Assembly (NCBI RefSeq): GCF_041435195.1
Contig: NZ_CP108106.1
Coordinates: forward strand, 4,126,501-4,190,500
Direction: 5' to 3'
Length of the DNA stretch: 64,000 nucleotides
From: Streptomyces sp. NBC_00224
GTDB taxonomy: Bacteria > Actinomycetota > Actinomycetes > Streptomycetales > Streptomycetaceae
In this document: positions 55,585 to 63,516 of the stretch, piece after piece
Numbering within the stretch: position 1 is the first letter of the stretch
Layout: each line of letters opens with the position of its first letter
Program-made: the position numbers and the translations under genes
The notes under the pieces: model-generated
Told to the model about the DNA's origin: nothing
Databases searched by the model: none
The model's input: the letters and a program-made list of their open reading frames with translations, nothing else

Positions 55585-57356
55585 TGACCAGTACTGCGCC
55601 ACAGACCCTTGAGGGCCATGACGCCGGAGATCCGCCACCCGGCTGGCAGGACCGGCTGCGCCGCTTCGGCTACGCGGCCCGGCCGAGAATCGGCCTGCGC
55701 GACCGGCTGGTGCCGCCCTACACCCGCCCGTCCGGGCAGCTCTGGGCGGTCCTGAAGGTCTCCCCCGCGACGGCCGAGCGCCTGGTGCGCTGGTCGGCGT
55801 GGGGCGGCCCGCTGCTGGTCACGCTGGTCGCCGGGGTGCTGCGGTTCTGGAAGCTGGGCAGCCCGGACGACGTGATATTCGACGAGACGTACTACGCCAA
55901 GGACGCCTGGGCGCTGATCAACCGCGGCTACGAGGGCGCCTGGCCCAAGGACGTCGACAAGTCGATCATCAAGGACCCCTCGTCGGTGCCGATCCCCACC
56001 GACCCCGGGTACGTGGTGCATCCACCGGTCGGCAAGTACCTCATCGGCATCGGTGAGAAGTGGTTCGACTTCACCCCGTTCGGCTGGCGCTTCATGATGG
56101 CGGTGCTCGGCACGCTCTCGGTGCTGATGCTCTGCCGGATCGGGCGGCGGCTGTTCCGCTCCACGTTCCTGGGCTGTCTGGCGGGCGCGCTGCTCGCGGT
56201 GGACGGGCTGCACTTCGTGATGAGCCGGATGGCGCTGCTCGACCTCGTGGTCATGTTCTTCGTGCTCGCGGCCTTCGGCTGCCTGCTGATCGACCGGGAC
56301 CGGGCGCGGGCCCGGCTCGCGGCGGCGCTCCCTGCGAGCGAGGACGGCGACCTGCGCCCGGACACGGCCGTGGCGGAGGGCCTGCGCCTGGGCCTGCGCC
56401 CGTGGCGGATCGCGGCCGGGGTGATGCTGGGCCTGGCCTGCGGCACCAAGTGGAACGGCCTGTACGTCCTGGTCTTCTTCTGTGTGATGGCGGTGCTGTG
56501 GGACGCGGGCGCCCGCAGGACGGCGGGCGCGGTGCGCCCGTACCGCGCGGCGCTCAGGAGGGACGTGTTCCCGGCGTTCGTCTCCACGGTCCCGGTGGCC
56601 GTGGTGACGTATCTGGCCTCCTGGACCGGCTGGTTCATGACCGACAAGGGCTACTTCCGGGACTGGGCGCACGGCCGCGACGGCCTCTCCCCCGACCACG
56701 TCAAGCTGCCGCTGCTCGGCAAGGTGAGCCTGCCGCAGTTCGACATGAGCTGGATGCCGGAGTCGCTGCGCAGCCTGTGGCACTACGAGGCCGAGGTCTA
56801 CAGCTTCCACGTCAACCTGCACGACAAGCACACCTACCAGTCCAACCCGTGGAGCTGGATCGTCCTGGGCCGCCCGGTCTCGTACTTCTACGAGAGCCCC
56901 TCGCCCGGCACCGACGGCTGCCCCTCGGACACCACCGGCAAGTGCGCCCGCGAGGTCCTTGCGCTCGGCACTCCGCTGCTGTGGTGGGCGGCGTGCTTCG
57001 CGATCCTTTACGTGCTGTGGCGCTGGGTGTTCCGGCGCGACTGGCGGGCGGGCGCGATCGTCTGCGGCATCGCGGCGGGCTGGCTGCCGTGGCTCCTCTA
57101 CCAGGAGCGGACGATCTTCTTCTTCTACGCGGTCGTCTTCGTGCCGTTCCTGTGTCTGGCGGTGGCGATGATGATCGGCGCGATCCTCGGGCCACCGGGC
57201 TCGGACGAGCGGCGCCGGGCCATCGGCGCGATCGGCGCGGGCGTGCTCGTCCTGCTGATCGTCTGGAACTTCATCTACTTCTGGCCGCTCTACACGGGCA
57301 CGTCGATTCCGCTGGATTCGTGGCGCAACCGGATGTGGCTGGATACGTGGGTGTGA
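55584..57356 (+). CDS. pmt: Protein O-mannosyltransferase (GT39)
   Basis: The 590-residue membrane enzyme has about 11 helices and moves mannose from polyprenyl-phosphate-mannose to Ser/Thr of exported proteins. VIFDETYYAKDAWALINRGY has the catalytic Asp-Glu pair. HPPVGKYLIGIGEKWFDFTP, GLHFVMSRMALLDLVVMFFV and ACGTKWNGLYVLVFF are PMT signatures. A PMT C-terminal four-helix part begins around SWIVLGRPVSYFYESP. In S. coelicolor the homologue is needed for phiC31 infection (literature). Ser/Thr/Pro-rich exported tails nearby, such as the sigma-partner protein, are plausible substrates. Confidence 0.94.
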   Translation: MTSTAPQTLEGHDAGDPPPGWQDRLRRFGYAARPRIGLRDRLVPPYTRPSGQLWAVLKVSPATAERLVRWSAWGGPLLVTLVAGVLRFWKLGSPDDVIFDETYYAKDAWALINRGYEGAWPKDVDKSIIKDPSSVPIPTDPGYVVHPPVGKYLIGIGEKWFDFTPFGWRFMMAVLGTLSVLMLCRIGRRLFRSTFLGCLAGALLAVDGLHFVMSRMALLDLVVMFFVLAAFGCLLIDRDRARARLAAALPASEDGDLRPDTAVAEGLRLGLRPWRIAAGVMLGLACGTKWNGLYVLVFFCVMAVLWDAGARRTAGAVRPYRAALRRDVFPAFVSTVPVAVVTYLASWTGWFMTDKGYFRDWAHGRDGLSPDHVKLPLLGKVSLPQFDMSWMPESLRSLWHYEAEVYSFHVNLHDKHTYQSNPWSWIVLGRPVSYFYESPSPGTDGCPSDTTGKCAREVLALGTPLLWWAACFAILYVLWRWVFRRDWRAGAIVCGIAAGWLPWLLYQERTIFFFYAVVFVPFLCLAVAMMIGAILGPPGSDERRRAIGAIGAGVLVLLIVWNFIYFWPLYTGTSIPLDSWRNRMWLDTWV

Positions 57357-57472
57357 CCGGTGAGCGGTGTCCCGGTCCGGTAACGGCTGGGGCCAGTGTC
57401 AGTGGTGTCACGTAAAGTTGCTCCCAAGCATCTCTTGAACGTGTTCAAGGGACTCCTGGGGAGGGGCTGCAG

Positions 57473-59113
57473 ATGCGCAGTGGAGCCAAGGCCGCCATCG
57501 TCGGCGGCGTGTTCGTGGTGGTCGGCACCGGCGTGGTGTACGGCGGCTACCAGATGCTGTCCGGGGACGACTCGTCCTCGGACACGCACACCCGGGCGGC
57601 GGCGGCACGGACCGGGCCGCCCAGCACGGACGAGATCAGCAAGACCGCGCAGGCCTTCTTCGCCGCCTGGTCGAAGGGGGACGCGGCGGCGGCCTCGGCC
57701 CTGACCAACAACAACGCCGCCGCCCGGACCGCGCTCGCCGGCTTCCACGACGAGGCGCACGTGGACAAGGTGACGATCACGCCGGGCGCGGCCACCGGGG
57801 CGACCGTTCCGTACACGGTGAAGGCGGAGGTCGCGTACGAGGGGAAGACCGCGCCGCTCGCCTACAGCTCCCAACTGACCGTCGTACGGGGCGTGAGCAC
57901 CGGCAAGGCGCTGGTGGACTGGCAGCCGGCCGTCGTCCACCCGAAGCTGAAGGCGGGCGAGAAGCTGATGACCGGGGCGGCCAGGAGCCCCGAGATCGAG
58001 GCCGTCGACCACCAGGGGCGGGTGCTGACCAAGGAGAAGTACCCCTCGCTGGGGACGGTCCTGGACGCGCTGCGGCAGAAGTACGGCACGAAGGTCAACG
58101 GCACGCCCGGCGTGGAGACCTGGATCCAGAGCGGCGCCGAGGGCACCCCGAACCAGACGCTGCTCACCCTGGCCAAGGGGAAGCCGGGCAAGCTGACGAC
58201 CACCCTCGACGCGGACGTACAGGCGGCGGCCGAGCGGGCCGTGAAGGACTTCGCGGAGTCGTCCGTGGTCGCGATCGAGCCGTCCAGCGGGGCGATCCGG
58301 GCCGTCGCGGACAACCGCAAGGACGGCTTCCCGGCCTCGCTCCAGGCGTCCGTCGCACCCGGCTCCACAATGAAGATCATCACCGGCGCGATGATCATCC
58401 AGAACGGGGTGGGCGGTGCGAACCAGCCGGTCGAGTGCCCGGCCACGGTCCCGTGGGAGGGCTATACCTTCCACAACCTCAAGGACTTCACCATCCCCGG
58501 CGGCACCCTGACCGACGCGTTCGCCCGGTCCTGCAACACCGCCTTCATCAAGCCGGTGAAGCCGCTCACCGGCAAGCACATCGCCGGGACGGCGCTGGGC
58601 CAGACCGCCCGGGACTACTTCGGGCTCGGCCAGAACAACTGGAAGCTCGGCGGGGTGAAATCCTTCGACGGCAGCGTCCCCGAGTCCTCCGGCGTGGAGA
58701 CCGCCGCCTCCTACATCGGGCAGGGCAAGGTCCAGATGAACCCGCTCGACATGGCGTCCGTCTCGGCCACCGTGATCAACGGCGGCTTCCAGCAGCCGGT
58801 GATCGTGCCGAAGTCCCTGGACGACCGCGAACTGGCCACCGCCAAGCCGCTGCCCGGCCCGCTCGCCTCCCAGCTCCAGCAGATGATGCACGCCGCGACC
58901 ACCGGCAACGGGACGGCCGGGGGCGCGATGGCGGGGGTCCCCGGGCCCAAGGGCGCCAAGACCGGCTCGGCCGAGGTGGACCAGCAGGGCAAGTCCAACA
59001 GCTGGTTCACCGGGTACGGCAACGGGCTCGCCGCCGCCTCGCTCGTCCAGTCCGGCGGGCACGGCGTGGACGCGGCGGGGCCGATCGTGGCGCGGGTGCT
59101 GCGGGCGGGCTGA
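57473..59113 (+). CDS. Class B penicillin-binding protein (NTF2-like + transpeptidase)
   Basis: The 546-residue protein has an N-terminal anchor helix (AAIVGGVFVVVGTGVVYGGY). Next is an NTF2-like MecA_N domain (about residues 50-160, STDEISKTAQAFFAAWSKGD), a dimerisation-type segment, and a transpeptidase domain with SxxK in APGSTMK (Ser298, Lys301), SxN in SCN (353-355) and AKTGSAE (Lys496-Gly498). All three catalytic motifs are present. This type is common in streptomycetes and is linked to growth or sporulation wall synthesis. It lies 116 bp after pmt in the same direction. Confidence 0.94.
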   Translation: MRSGAKAAIVGGVFVVVGTGVVYGGYQMLSGDDSSSDTHTRAAAARTGPPSTDEISKTAQAFFAAWSKGDAAAASALTNNNAAARTALAGFHDEAHVDKVTITPGAATGATVPYTVKAEVAYEGKTAPLAYSSQLTVVRGVSTGKALVDWQPAVVHPKLKAGEKLMTGAARSPEIEAVDHQGRVLTKEKYPSLGTVLDALRQKYGTKVNGTPGVETWIQSGAEGTPNQTLLTLAKGKPGKLTTTLDADVQAAAERAVKDFAESSVVAIEPSSGAIRAVADNRKDGFPASLQASVAPGSTMKIITGAMIIQNGVGGANQPVECPATVPWEGYTFHNLKDFTIPGGTLTDAFARSCNTAFIKPVKPLTGKHIAGTALGQTARDYFGLGQNNWKLGGVKSFDGSVPESSGVETAASYIGQGKVQMNPLDMASVSATVINGGFQQPVIVPKSLDDRELATAKPLPGPLASQLQQMMHAATTGNGTAGGAMAGVPGPKGAKTGSAEVDQQGKSNSWFTGYGNGLAAASLVQSGGHGVDAAGPIVARVLRAG

Positions 59114-59187
59114 GCGGCCGGGGCCGCGCCCGGGCGGAGCGAAACGCCCTCGCATGTGGCATACAGCTACCGCTAGCGTGCGGGGGC

Positions 59188-59676
59188 ATGAACGCTCAAG
59201 ATTCCGCCGCCCACCCGCGATTCGCCGAGGCGCTGCGCGCACTCGGGCTCGACGTGGAGGTACGCCGCTTCCCGGACGCGACCAGGACCGCCGCCGAGGC
59301 GGCCGCCGCCATCGGCTGCGACATCAGCGAGATCGTCAAGTCGCTGGTCTTCGAGGCGGACGGGGTCCCGGTGATCGTCCTGATGGACGGCTCGTCACGG
59401 GTGGACGTGGAACTCGTACGGCGTGAACTGGGCGCGGAGAAGGTGAAGCGGGCCGGGGCGGAGCTCGTACGGGAGACGACGGGGTACGCGATCGGGGGCG
59501 TCCCGCCCTTCGGCCATGTGCGCCGCACCCGGGTCCTCGCCGACCGCGCGCTGCTCGACCACGACGTGGTCTGGGCGGCGGCGGGCACTCCCCACACCGT
59601 CTTCCCGCTCGACCCGAAGACGCTGATCGGGCACGCGGGCGGGGCACTGGTCGACGTGCGCGAGCGTACGGCGTGA
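59188..59676 (+). CDS. YbaK/ProX-type aminoacyl-tRNA deacylase
   Basis: The 162-residue protein has HPRFAEALRALGLDVEVRRF, RTAAEAAAAIGCDISEIVKS (conserved Lys), LVFEADGVPVIVLMDGSSRV and TTGYAIGGVPPFGHV, the YbaK core GGVPP loop. It is predicted to hydrolyse mischarged tRNA such as Cys- or Ala-tRNA(Pro). A TAGCGT box ends 8 bases before the ATG, suggesting an almost leaderless mRNA. Its stop overlaps the EamA gene start (GTGA). Confidence 0.92.
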   Translation: MNAQDSAAHPRFAEALRALGLDVEVRRFPDATRTAAEAAAAIGCDISEIVKSLVFEADGVPVIVLMDGSSRVDVELVRRELGAEKVKRAGAELVRETTGYAIGGVPPFGHVRRTRVLADRALLDHDVVWAAAGTPHTVFPLDPKTLIGHAGGALVDVRERTA

Positions 59677-60524
59677 CCCTGACCGTCGCGCTGGCCGTAC
59701 TGCTCGCCGCCGTCACCCACGCGTCCTGGAACGCGATGGCGCACACGATCAAGGACCAGCTGGTCGCGTTCACGCTGATAGGCGGCGGGGCGGCGGCGAT
59801 CGGCGCGGTACTCGCCGTGTTCACGCCGCTGCCCGCCTCCGGCGCCTGGCCGTATCTCGTCGCCTCGGCGGCGCTGCACACCGCCTACCAGGTGCTGCTC
59901 ATGCGGTCGTTCAGCCTGGGCGACTTCGGCCAGATGTATCCGATCGCGCGGGGCACGGCGCCGCTGGTGGTGACCGTGCTGGCCGCGCTGTTCGTCGGCG
60001 AGAGCCTGAACGCGTGGCAGGGCGCCGGGGTGGCGGTCGCCTCGGCGGGCCTGGTCGGGGTCGCCCTGTGGGGCATCCGGGGCTCGGACGCGCGGCCGCA
60101 CTGGCCGGCGCTGGTGGCCGCGGGGGCGACGGGCCTGTCGATCGCGTCGTACACGGTGGTGGACGGCGTCGGCGTACGCGCCTCCGGCACCCCCATCGGC
60201 TATATCGCGTGGCTGATGATCCTGGAGGGGCTGCTGATCCCGGCGTACGCGGTGTACCGCCGCCGGGGTTCGCTGCTCGGTCAGCTTCGGCCGTACGCGG
60301 GGCGGGGGCTGCTGGGGGCGGCCCTGTCGATGACGGCGTACGGCCTGGTCCTGTGGGCCCAGACGCGGGCTGCGCTGGCCCCGGTGGCGGCGCTGCGGGA
60401 GTCCAGCATCATCGTGGGGGCGGCGATCGGGGCGCTGTTCTTCAAGGAACGGTTCGGGGGGCCGCGGATTGCTGCGGCGGGGGTGTTGGTGGTGGGGATC
60501 GGGCTGATGCTGCGGGCGGGGTGA
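59673..60524 (+). CDS. EamA/DMT-family permease
   Basis: The 283-residue protein has ten membrane helices in two five-helix EamA halves. It starts MTLTVALAVLLAAVTHASWN with a conserved SWN motif, then SFSLGDFGQMYPIARGTAPL in helix 3-4 of half 1 and LVLWAQTRAALAPVAALRES in half 2. Members export metabolites or amino acids; the substrate is not deducible. It starts with GTG overlapping the YbaK stop, so it is translationally coupled. Confidence 0.92.
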   Translation: MTLTVALAVLLAAVTHASWNAMAHTIKDQLVAFTLIGGGAAAIGAVLAVFTPLPASGAWPYLVASAALHTAYQVLLMRSFSLGDFGQMYPIARGTAPLVVTVLAALFVGESLNAWQGAGVAVASAGLVGVALWGIRGSDARPHWPALVAAGATGLSIASYTVVDGVGVRASGTPIGYIAWLMILEGLLIPAYAVYRRRGSLLGQLRPYAGRGLLGAALSMTAYGLVLWAQTRAALAPVAALRESSIIVGAAIGALFFKERFGGPRIAAAGVLVVGIGLMLRAG

Positions 60525-60588
60525 CCGGGGGTTTGTCCCCCACCCCGCCCCTTCCCGAAAGCCCTGGGCGGGCGGCCGGGTGCTTCGT

Positions 60589-60705
60589 CTGCGGACCGTG
60601 GTGGGCTGGTCGCGCAGTTCCCCGCGCCCCTTGAGTGCCGCTGCGCGGCATCCGCATTTTTAGGGGCGCGGGGAACTGCGCGATCAGCCCCCACCGAGCC
60701 CGCAG
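60589..60705. repeat. Imperfect inverted repeat, copy 2 of the 43-bp family
   Basis: Arms 60589-60631 and 60662-60705 share the core GGGGCGCGGGGAACTGCGCG with the element at 23948-24075, as well as the outer CTGCGG/CGCAG ends. The spacer (30 bp) is unrelated. It follows the EamA gene and precedes the serine hydrolase gene, where it can terminate the former. Confidence 0.8.
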
Positions 60706-60803
60706 GCGAACGGGGGATCTGGGGGCCGAGCCCCCGGGGAAGAATCTTCCCGGTCCACCACGTTCAATGGACCGGACGCGTAGCCAAGAACGTGGGAGCG
60801 GGC

Positions 60804-61961
60804 GTGGACGTGCAGGGCTCGGTGGACCCGGGGTACGAAGCGGTCAGGGACGCCTTCGTCCGTAACTTCACCCACCGCGGAGACCACGGCGCCGCCGTCG
60901 CCGTGTACCGGGACGGGCAAAAGGTCGTCGACCTGTGGGGCGGGACCAAGGACGTCGACGGCCGGGCGCCCTGGGCCGTCGACACCGCCCAGATCGTCCG
61001 CTCGGCCACCAAGGGCATAGCCGCCGCCGTCCCCCTCCTCCTCCATCAGCGCGGCCAGCTGGACCTGGACGCGCCCGTGGCCGCGTACTGGCCCGAGTTC
61101 AAGGCGAAGGGCAAGGAGCGCACCCTCGTCCGCCACCTCCTCTCGCACCGCGCCGGCGTCCCCGCCCTCGACCGGCCCCTCACCCCCGCCGAGGCCGCCG
61201 ACGGCGAGTCCGGCCCGGCCGCGGTCGCCGCGCAGGCCCCGTTCTGGGAGCCGGGGACCGGGCACGGGTACCACGCCCAGACGTACAGCTGGCTCCTCGG
61301 CGAGCTCGTCCGCCGCGTCACCGGCCGCACCCTCGGCCGCTGGGTCGCGGAGGAGATCGCCCGGCCGCTGGGCGCCGACTTCTGGATCGGGCTGCCTGGG
61401 GAGGAAGCCCAGCGGGTGGGGCGCGTGGGGTCCGTCGAGGCGCCCCACGTCCCCGGCGCCATCACCCTTCGGCCCAAGCCCGCCGTCTCCGCGGCCTACG
61501 CCGACCCCGACTCCCTCACCCGCCGCGCCTTCGGCGCCATCGACCCGCTCCCGGACCAGAACGACCCCGCCTTCCGGGCCGCCGAACTCCCCGCCGCGGC
61601 CGGCATATCCACCGCCCGCGGCCTCGCCCGCATCTACGCGGCGACCATCGGCGAGGTGGACGGGCGCCGCCTCTTCGCCCCGGCGACGGTCGCCCTCGCC
61701 CGTACGGAGGAGTCGGCGGGGCCGGACCGAGTCCTCGTCGTCAACACCCGCTTCGGGCTCGGCTTCATGCTGCACGGCCCGGCGTCCCCGCTCCTTGGCC
61801 CCGGCTCCTTCGGCCACCCGGGCAGCGGCGGCTCCCTCGGCTTCGCCGACCCGGAGTCGGGCATCGCCTTCGGCTACGTCACCAACGGCCACCAGAAGGG
61901 CGTCACCGCCGACCCGCGCGCCCAGGCCCTGGTGCGCGCGGTCCGGGAGGCGATCGGGTAG
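60804..61961 (+). CDS. Serine hydrolase, beta-lactamase/esterase EstB family
   Basis: The 385-residue cytosolic protein has the class C-like nucleophile motif SATK (RSATKGIAAAVPLLLHQRGQ). The catalytic Tyr is in GYHAQTYSWLLGELVRRVTG. FGHPGSGGSLGFADPESG replaces the KTG box with HPG, as in EstB-type esterases. TLVRHLLSHRAGVP is a typical family block. No signal peptide is seen, so an esterase or amidase role inside the cell is more likely than beta-lactam resistance. GTG 60804 has GGGAG 5 bases upstream; GTG 60792 is the alternative. Confidence 0.9.
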   Translation: MDVQGSVDPGYEAVRDAFVRNFTHRGDHGAAVAVYRDGQKVVDLWGGTKDVDGRAPWAVDTAQIVRSATKGIAAAVPLLLHQRGQLDLDAPVAAYWPEFKAKGKERTLVRHLLSHRAGVPALDRPLTPAEAADGESGPAAVAAQAPFWEPGTGHGYHAQTYSWLLGELVRRVTGRTLGRWVAEEIARPLGADFWIGLPGEEAQRVGRVGSVEAPHVPGAITLRPKPAVSAAYADPDSLTRRAFGAIDPLPDQNDPAFRAAELPAAAGISTARGLARIYAATIGEVDGRRLFAPATVALARTEESAGPDRVLVVNTRFGLGFMLHGPASPLLGPGSFGHPGSGGSLGFADPESGIAFGYVTNGHQKGVTADPRAQALVRAVREAIG

Positions 61962-61996
61962 CGGTTACGCCTTCACCTAGCGGTTACGCCTTCGCC
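61959..61996. repeat. 19-bp tandem duplication at a convergent gene end
   Basis: TAGCGGTTACGCCTTCACC (61959-61977) is followed directly by TAGCGGTTACGCCTTCGCC (61978-61996), one mismatch. The first unit contains the serine hydrolase stop; the second contains the CbiO stop on the other strand. Confidence 0.85.
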
Positions 61997-62757
61997 GCCG
62001 CCGTCCTCGGGTCGAAGCCGAACGGCAGCTCCAGGCGGTGCGTGCGCATCAGTTCGTCGTCCGACAGGACGTCCGCCGTCTTGCCGTCCGCCGCGATCGT
62101 CCCGCCGCTGAGGATCACCGACCGGCTGCACAGCTCCAGCGCGTACGGCAGGTCGTGCGTGACCATCAGTACGGTGACGTCCAGCGCCCGCAGGATGTCG
62201 GCGAGTTCGCGCCTGGACGCCGGGTCCAGGTTCGACGACGGCTCGTCCAGGACCAGGATCTCCGGCTCCATCGCGAGCACGGTGGCCACCGCGACCCGGC
62301 GGCGCTGGCCGAAGGAGAGGTGGTGCGGGGGCCGGTCCGCGTACTCCGCCATCCCCACCCGCTCCAGCGCCTTGTGCACCCGCGCCTCCAGCTCCGCCCC
62401 GCGCATCCCCGACGCGGCCGGGCCGAACGCCACGTCCTCGCGGACCGTGGGCATGAAGAGCTGGTCGTCGGGGTCCTGGAAGACGATGCCGACGCGGCGC
62501 CGGATCTCGGCCAGGTTCCGCTTCTCCACGGGGAGCCCGGCCACCGTCACCGAGCCCGCGCCGCCCGTCAGGATGCCGTTGAGGTGCAGGACCAGGGTCG
62601 TCTTGCCCGCGCCGTTGGGTCCGAGCAGCGCGACCCGCTCGCCTCGCCCCACCGTCAGATCGACGCCGAACAGGGCCTGGTGGCCGTCGGGGTAGGCGAA
62701 GGCGAGCCCGCTCACGTGCAGCGAAGCGGGCGCGGAGGCAGTTGCAGATGTGTTCAC
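61984..62757 (-). CDS. cbiO: Cobalt/nickel ECF transporter ATPase CbiO
   Basis: The 257-residue ATPase has Walker A LLGPNGAGKTT, Q-loop GIVFQDPDDQLFMPTVREDV (the DPDDQ form is typical of ECF ATPases), signature LSFGQRRRVAVATVLA with Phe in place of Gly, Walker B ILVLDEPSSNLD and VLMVTHDLPYALEL. It is the energising subunit with CbiQ and CbiM. The start is GTG overlapping the cbiQ stop by 4 bp. Confidence 0.93.
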   Translation of the reverse strand: MNTSATASAPASLHVSGLAFAYPDGHQALFGVDLTVGRGERVALLGPNGAGKTTLVLHLNGILTGGAGSVTVAGLPVEKRNLAEIRRRVGIVFQDPDDQLFMPTVREDVAFGPAASGMRGAELEARVHKALERVGMAEYADRPPHHLSFGQRRRVAVATVLAMEPEILVLDEPSSNLDPASRRELADILRALDVTVLMVTHDLPYALELCSRSVILSGGTIAADGKTADVLSDDELMRTHRLELPFGFDPRTAAAKA

Positions 62758-63515
62758 AGGGTCCACCCCAAGAGACAGATGACCAGAGCCGACGCGGGGA
62801 GCACCGCCGCGTAACGCCATTGCGCACCGGTCGCCGTCACATCGTCGATGACCGGCATCGAACCCGCGTACCCACGGCTGACCATGGCCAGATGTACGCG
62901 CTCACCACGCTCGTACGAGCGGATGAACAGCGCGCCCGCCGACTTGGCGAGGACGCTCCAGGCCCGCAGGCCCTTCGCCTCGAAGCCGCGCGAGCGGCGG
63001 GCGATCGACATCCGGCGCATCTCGTCCGTGATCACATCGCCGTAGCGGATCATGAACGAGGCGATCTGGACCAGGAGCGACGGGAGTTTGAGCCGCTGGA
63101 GGCCGAGGAGCAGGGCCCGCAGGTCCGTGGTGGACGCCAGAATCACCGAGGCGGCGACCCCGAGCGTGCCCTTGGCCAGTACGTTCCACGCGCCCCACAG
63201 CCCGTTCTCGCTCATCGACAGGCCGAGCACGTGCACCTGGTCGCCCGGCACCACGAACGGCATCAGCACGGCGAACGCCACGAACGGGACCTCGATGAGC
63301 AGGCGCTTGAGCAGGAAGCCCACCGGGATCCTGGCCGCGCCCGCCACCGTGCCGATCAGCATCGCGTACAGCCCGAAGGCCCAGATCGCCTCGCGCCGGG
63401 TCGAGACGACCACGATGACGAAGAGGAAGACGGCCGCGATCTTGCAGTGCGGGGGCAGCTCGTGGACCGGCGAGGCGTCCTGCCGGTACATCTTGTGCGC
63501 GTGGCCCGCGCCCAT
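62754..63515 (-). CDS. cbiQ: Cobalt/nickel ECF transporter transmembrane component CbiQ
   Basis: The 253-residue T-component has about five helices (AAVFLFVIVVVS, PFVAFAVLMPFVVPG) and coupling helices with Ala-Arg-Gly-like motifs: SIARRSRGFEAKG and HLAMVSRGYAGSMP. SPVHELPPHCKIAAVF near the N-terminus is a CbiQ marker. It sits 1 bp after the upstream CbiMN stop and overlaps cbiO, so all are coexpressed. Confidence 0.93.
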   Translation of the reverse strand: MGAGHAHKMYRQDASPVHELPPHCKIAAVFLFVIVVVSTRREAIWAFGLYAMLIGTVAGAARIPVGFLLKRLLIEVPFVAFAVLMPFVVPGDQVHVLGLSMSENGLWGAWNVLAKGTLGVAASVILASTTDLRALLLGLQRLKLPSLLVQIASFMIRYGDVITDEMRRMSIARRSRGFEAKGLRAWSVLAKSAGALFIRSYERGERVHLAMVSRGYAGSMPVIDDVTATGAQWRYAAVLPASALVICLLGWTL

Positions 63516-63516
63516 G

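Noticed and set aside
60804..61961. True secreted beta-lactamase
   Set aside because: There is no signal peptide, and the KTG box is replaced by HPG as in EstB-type esterases.
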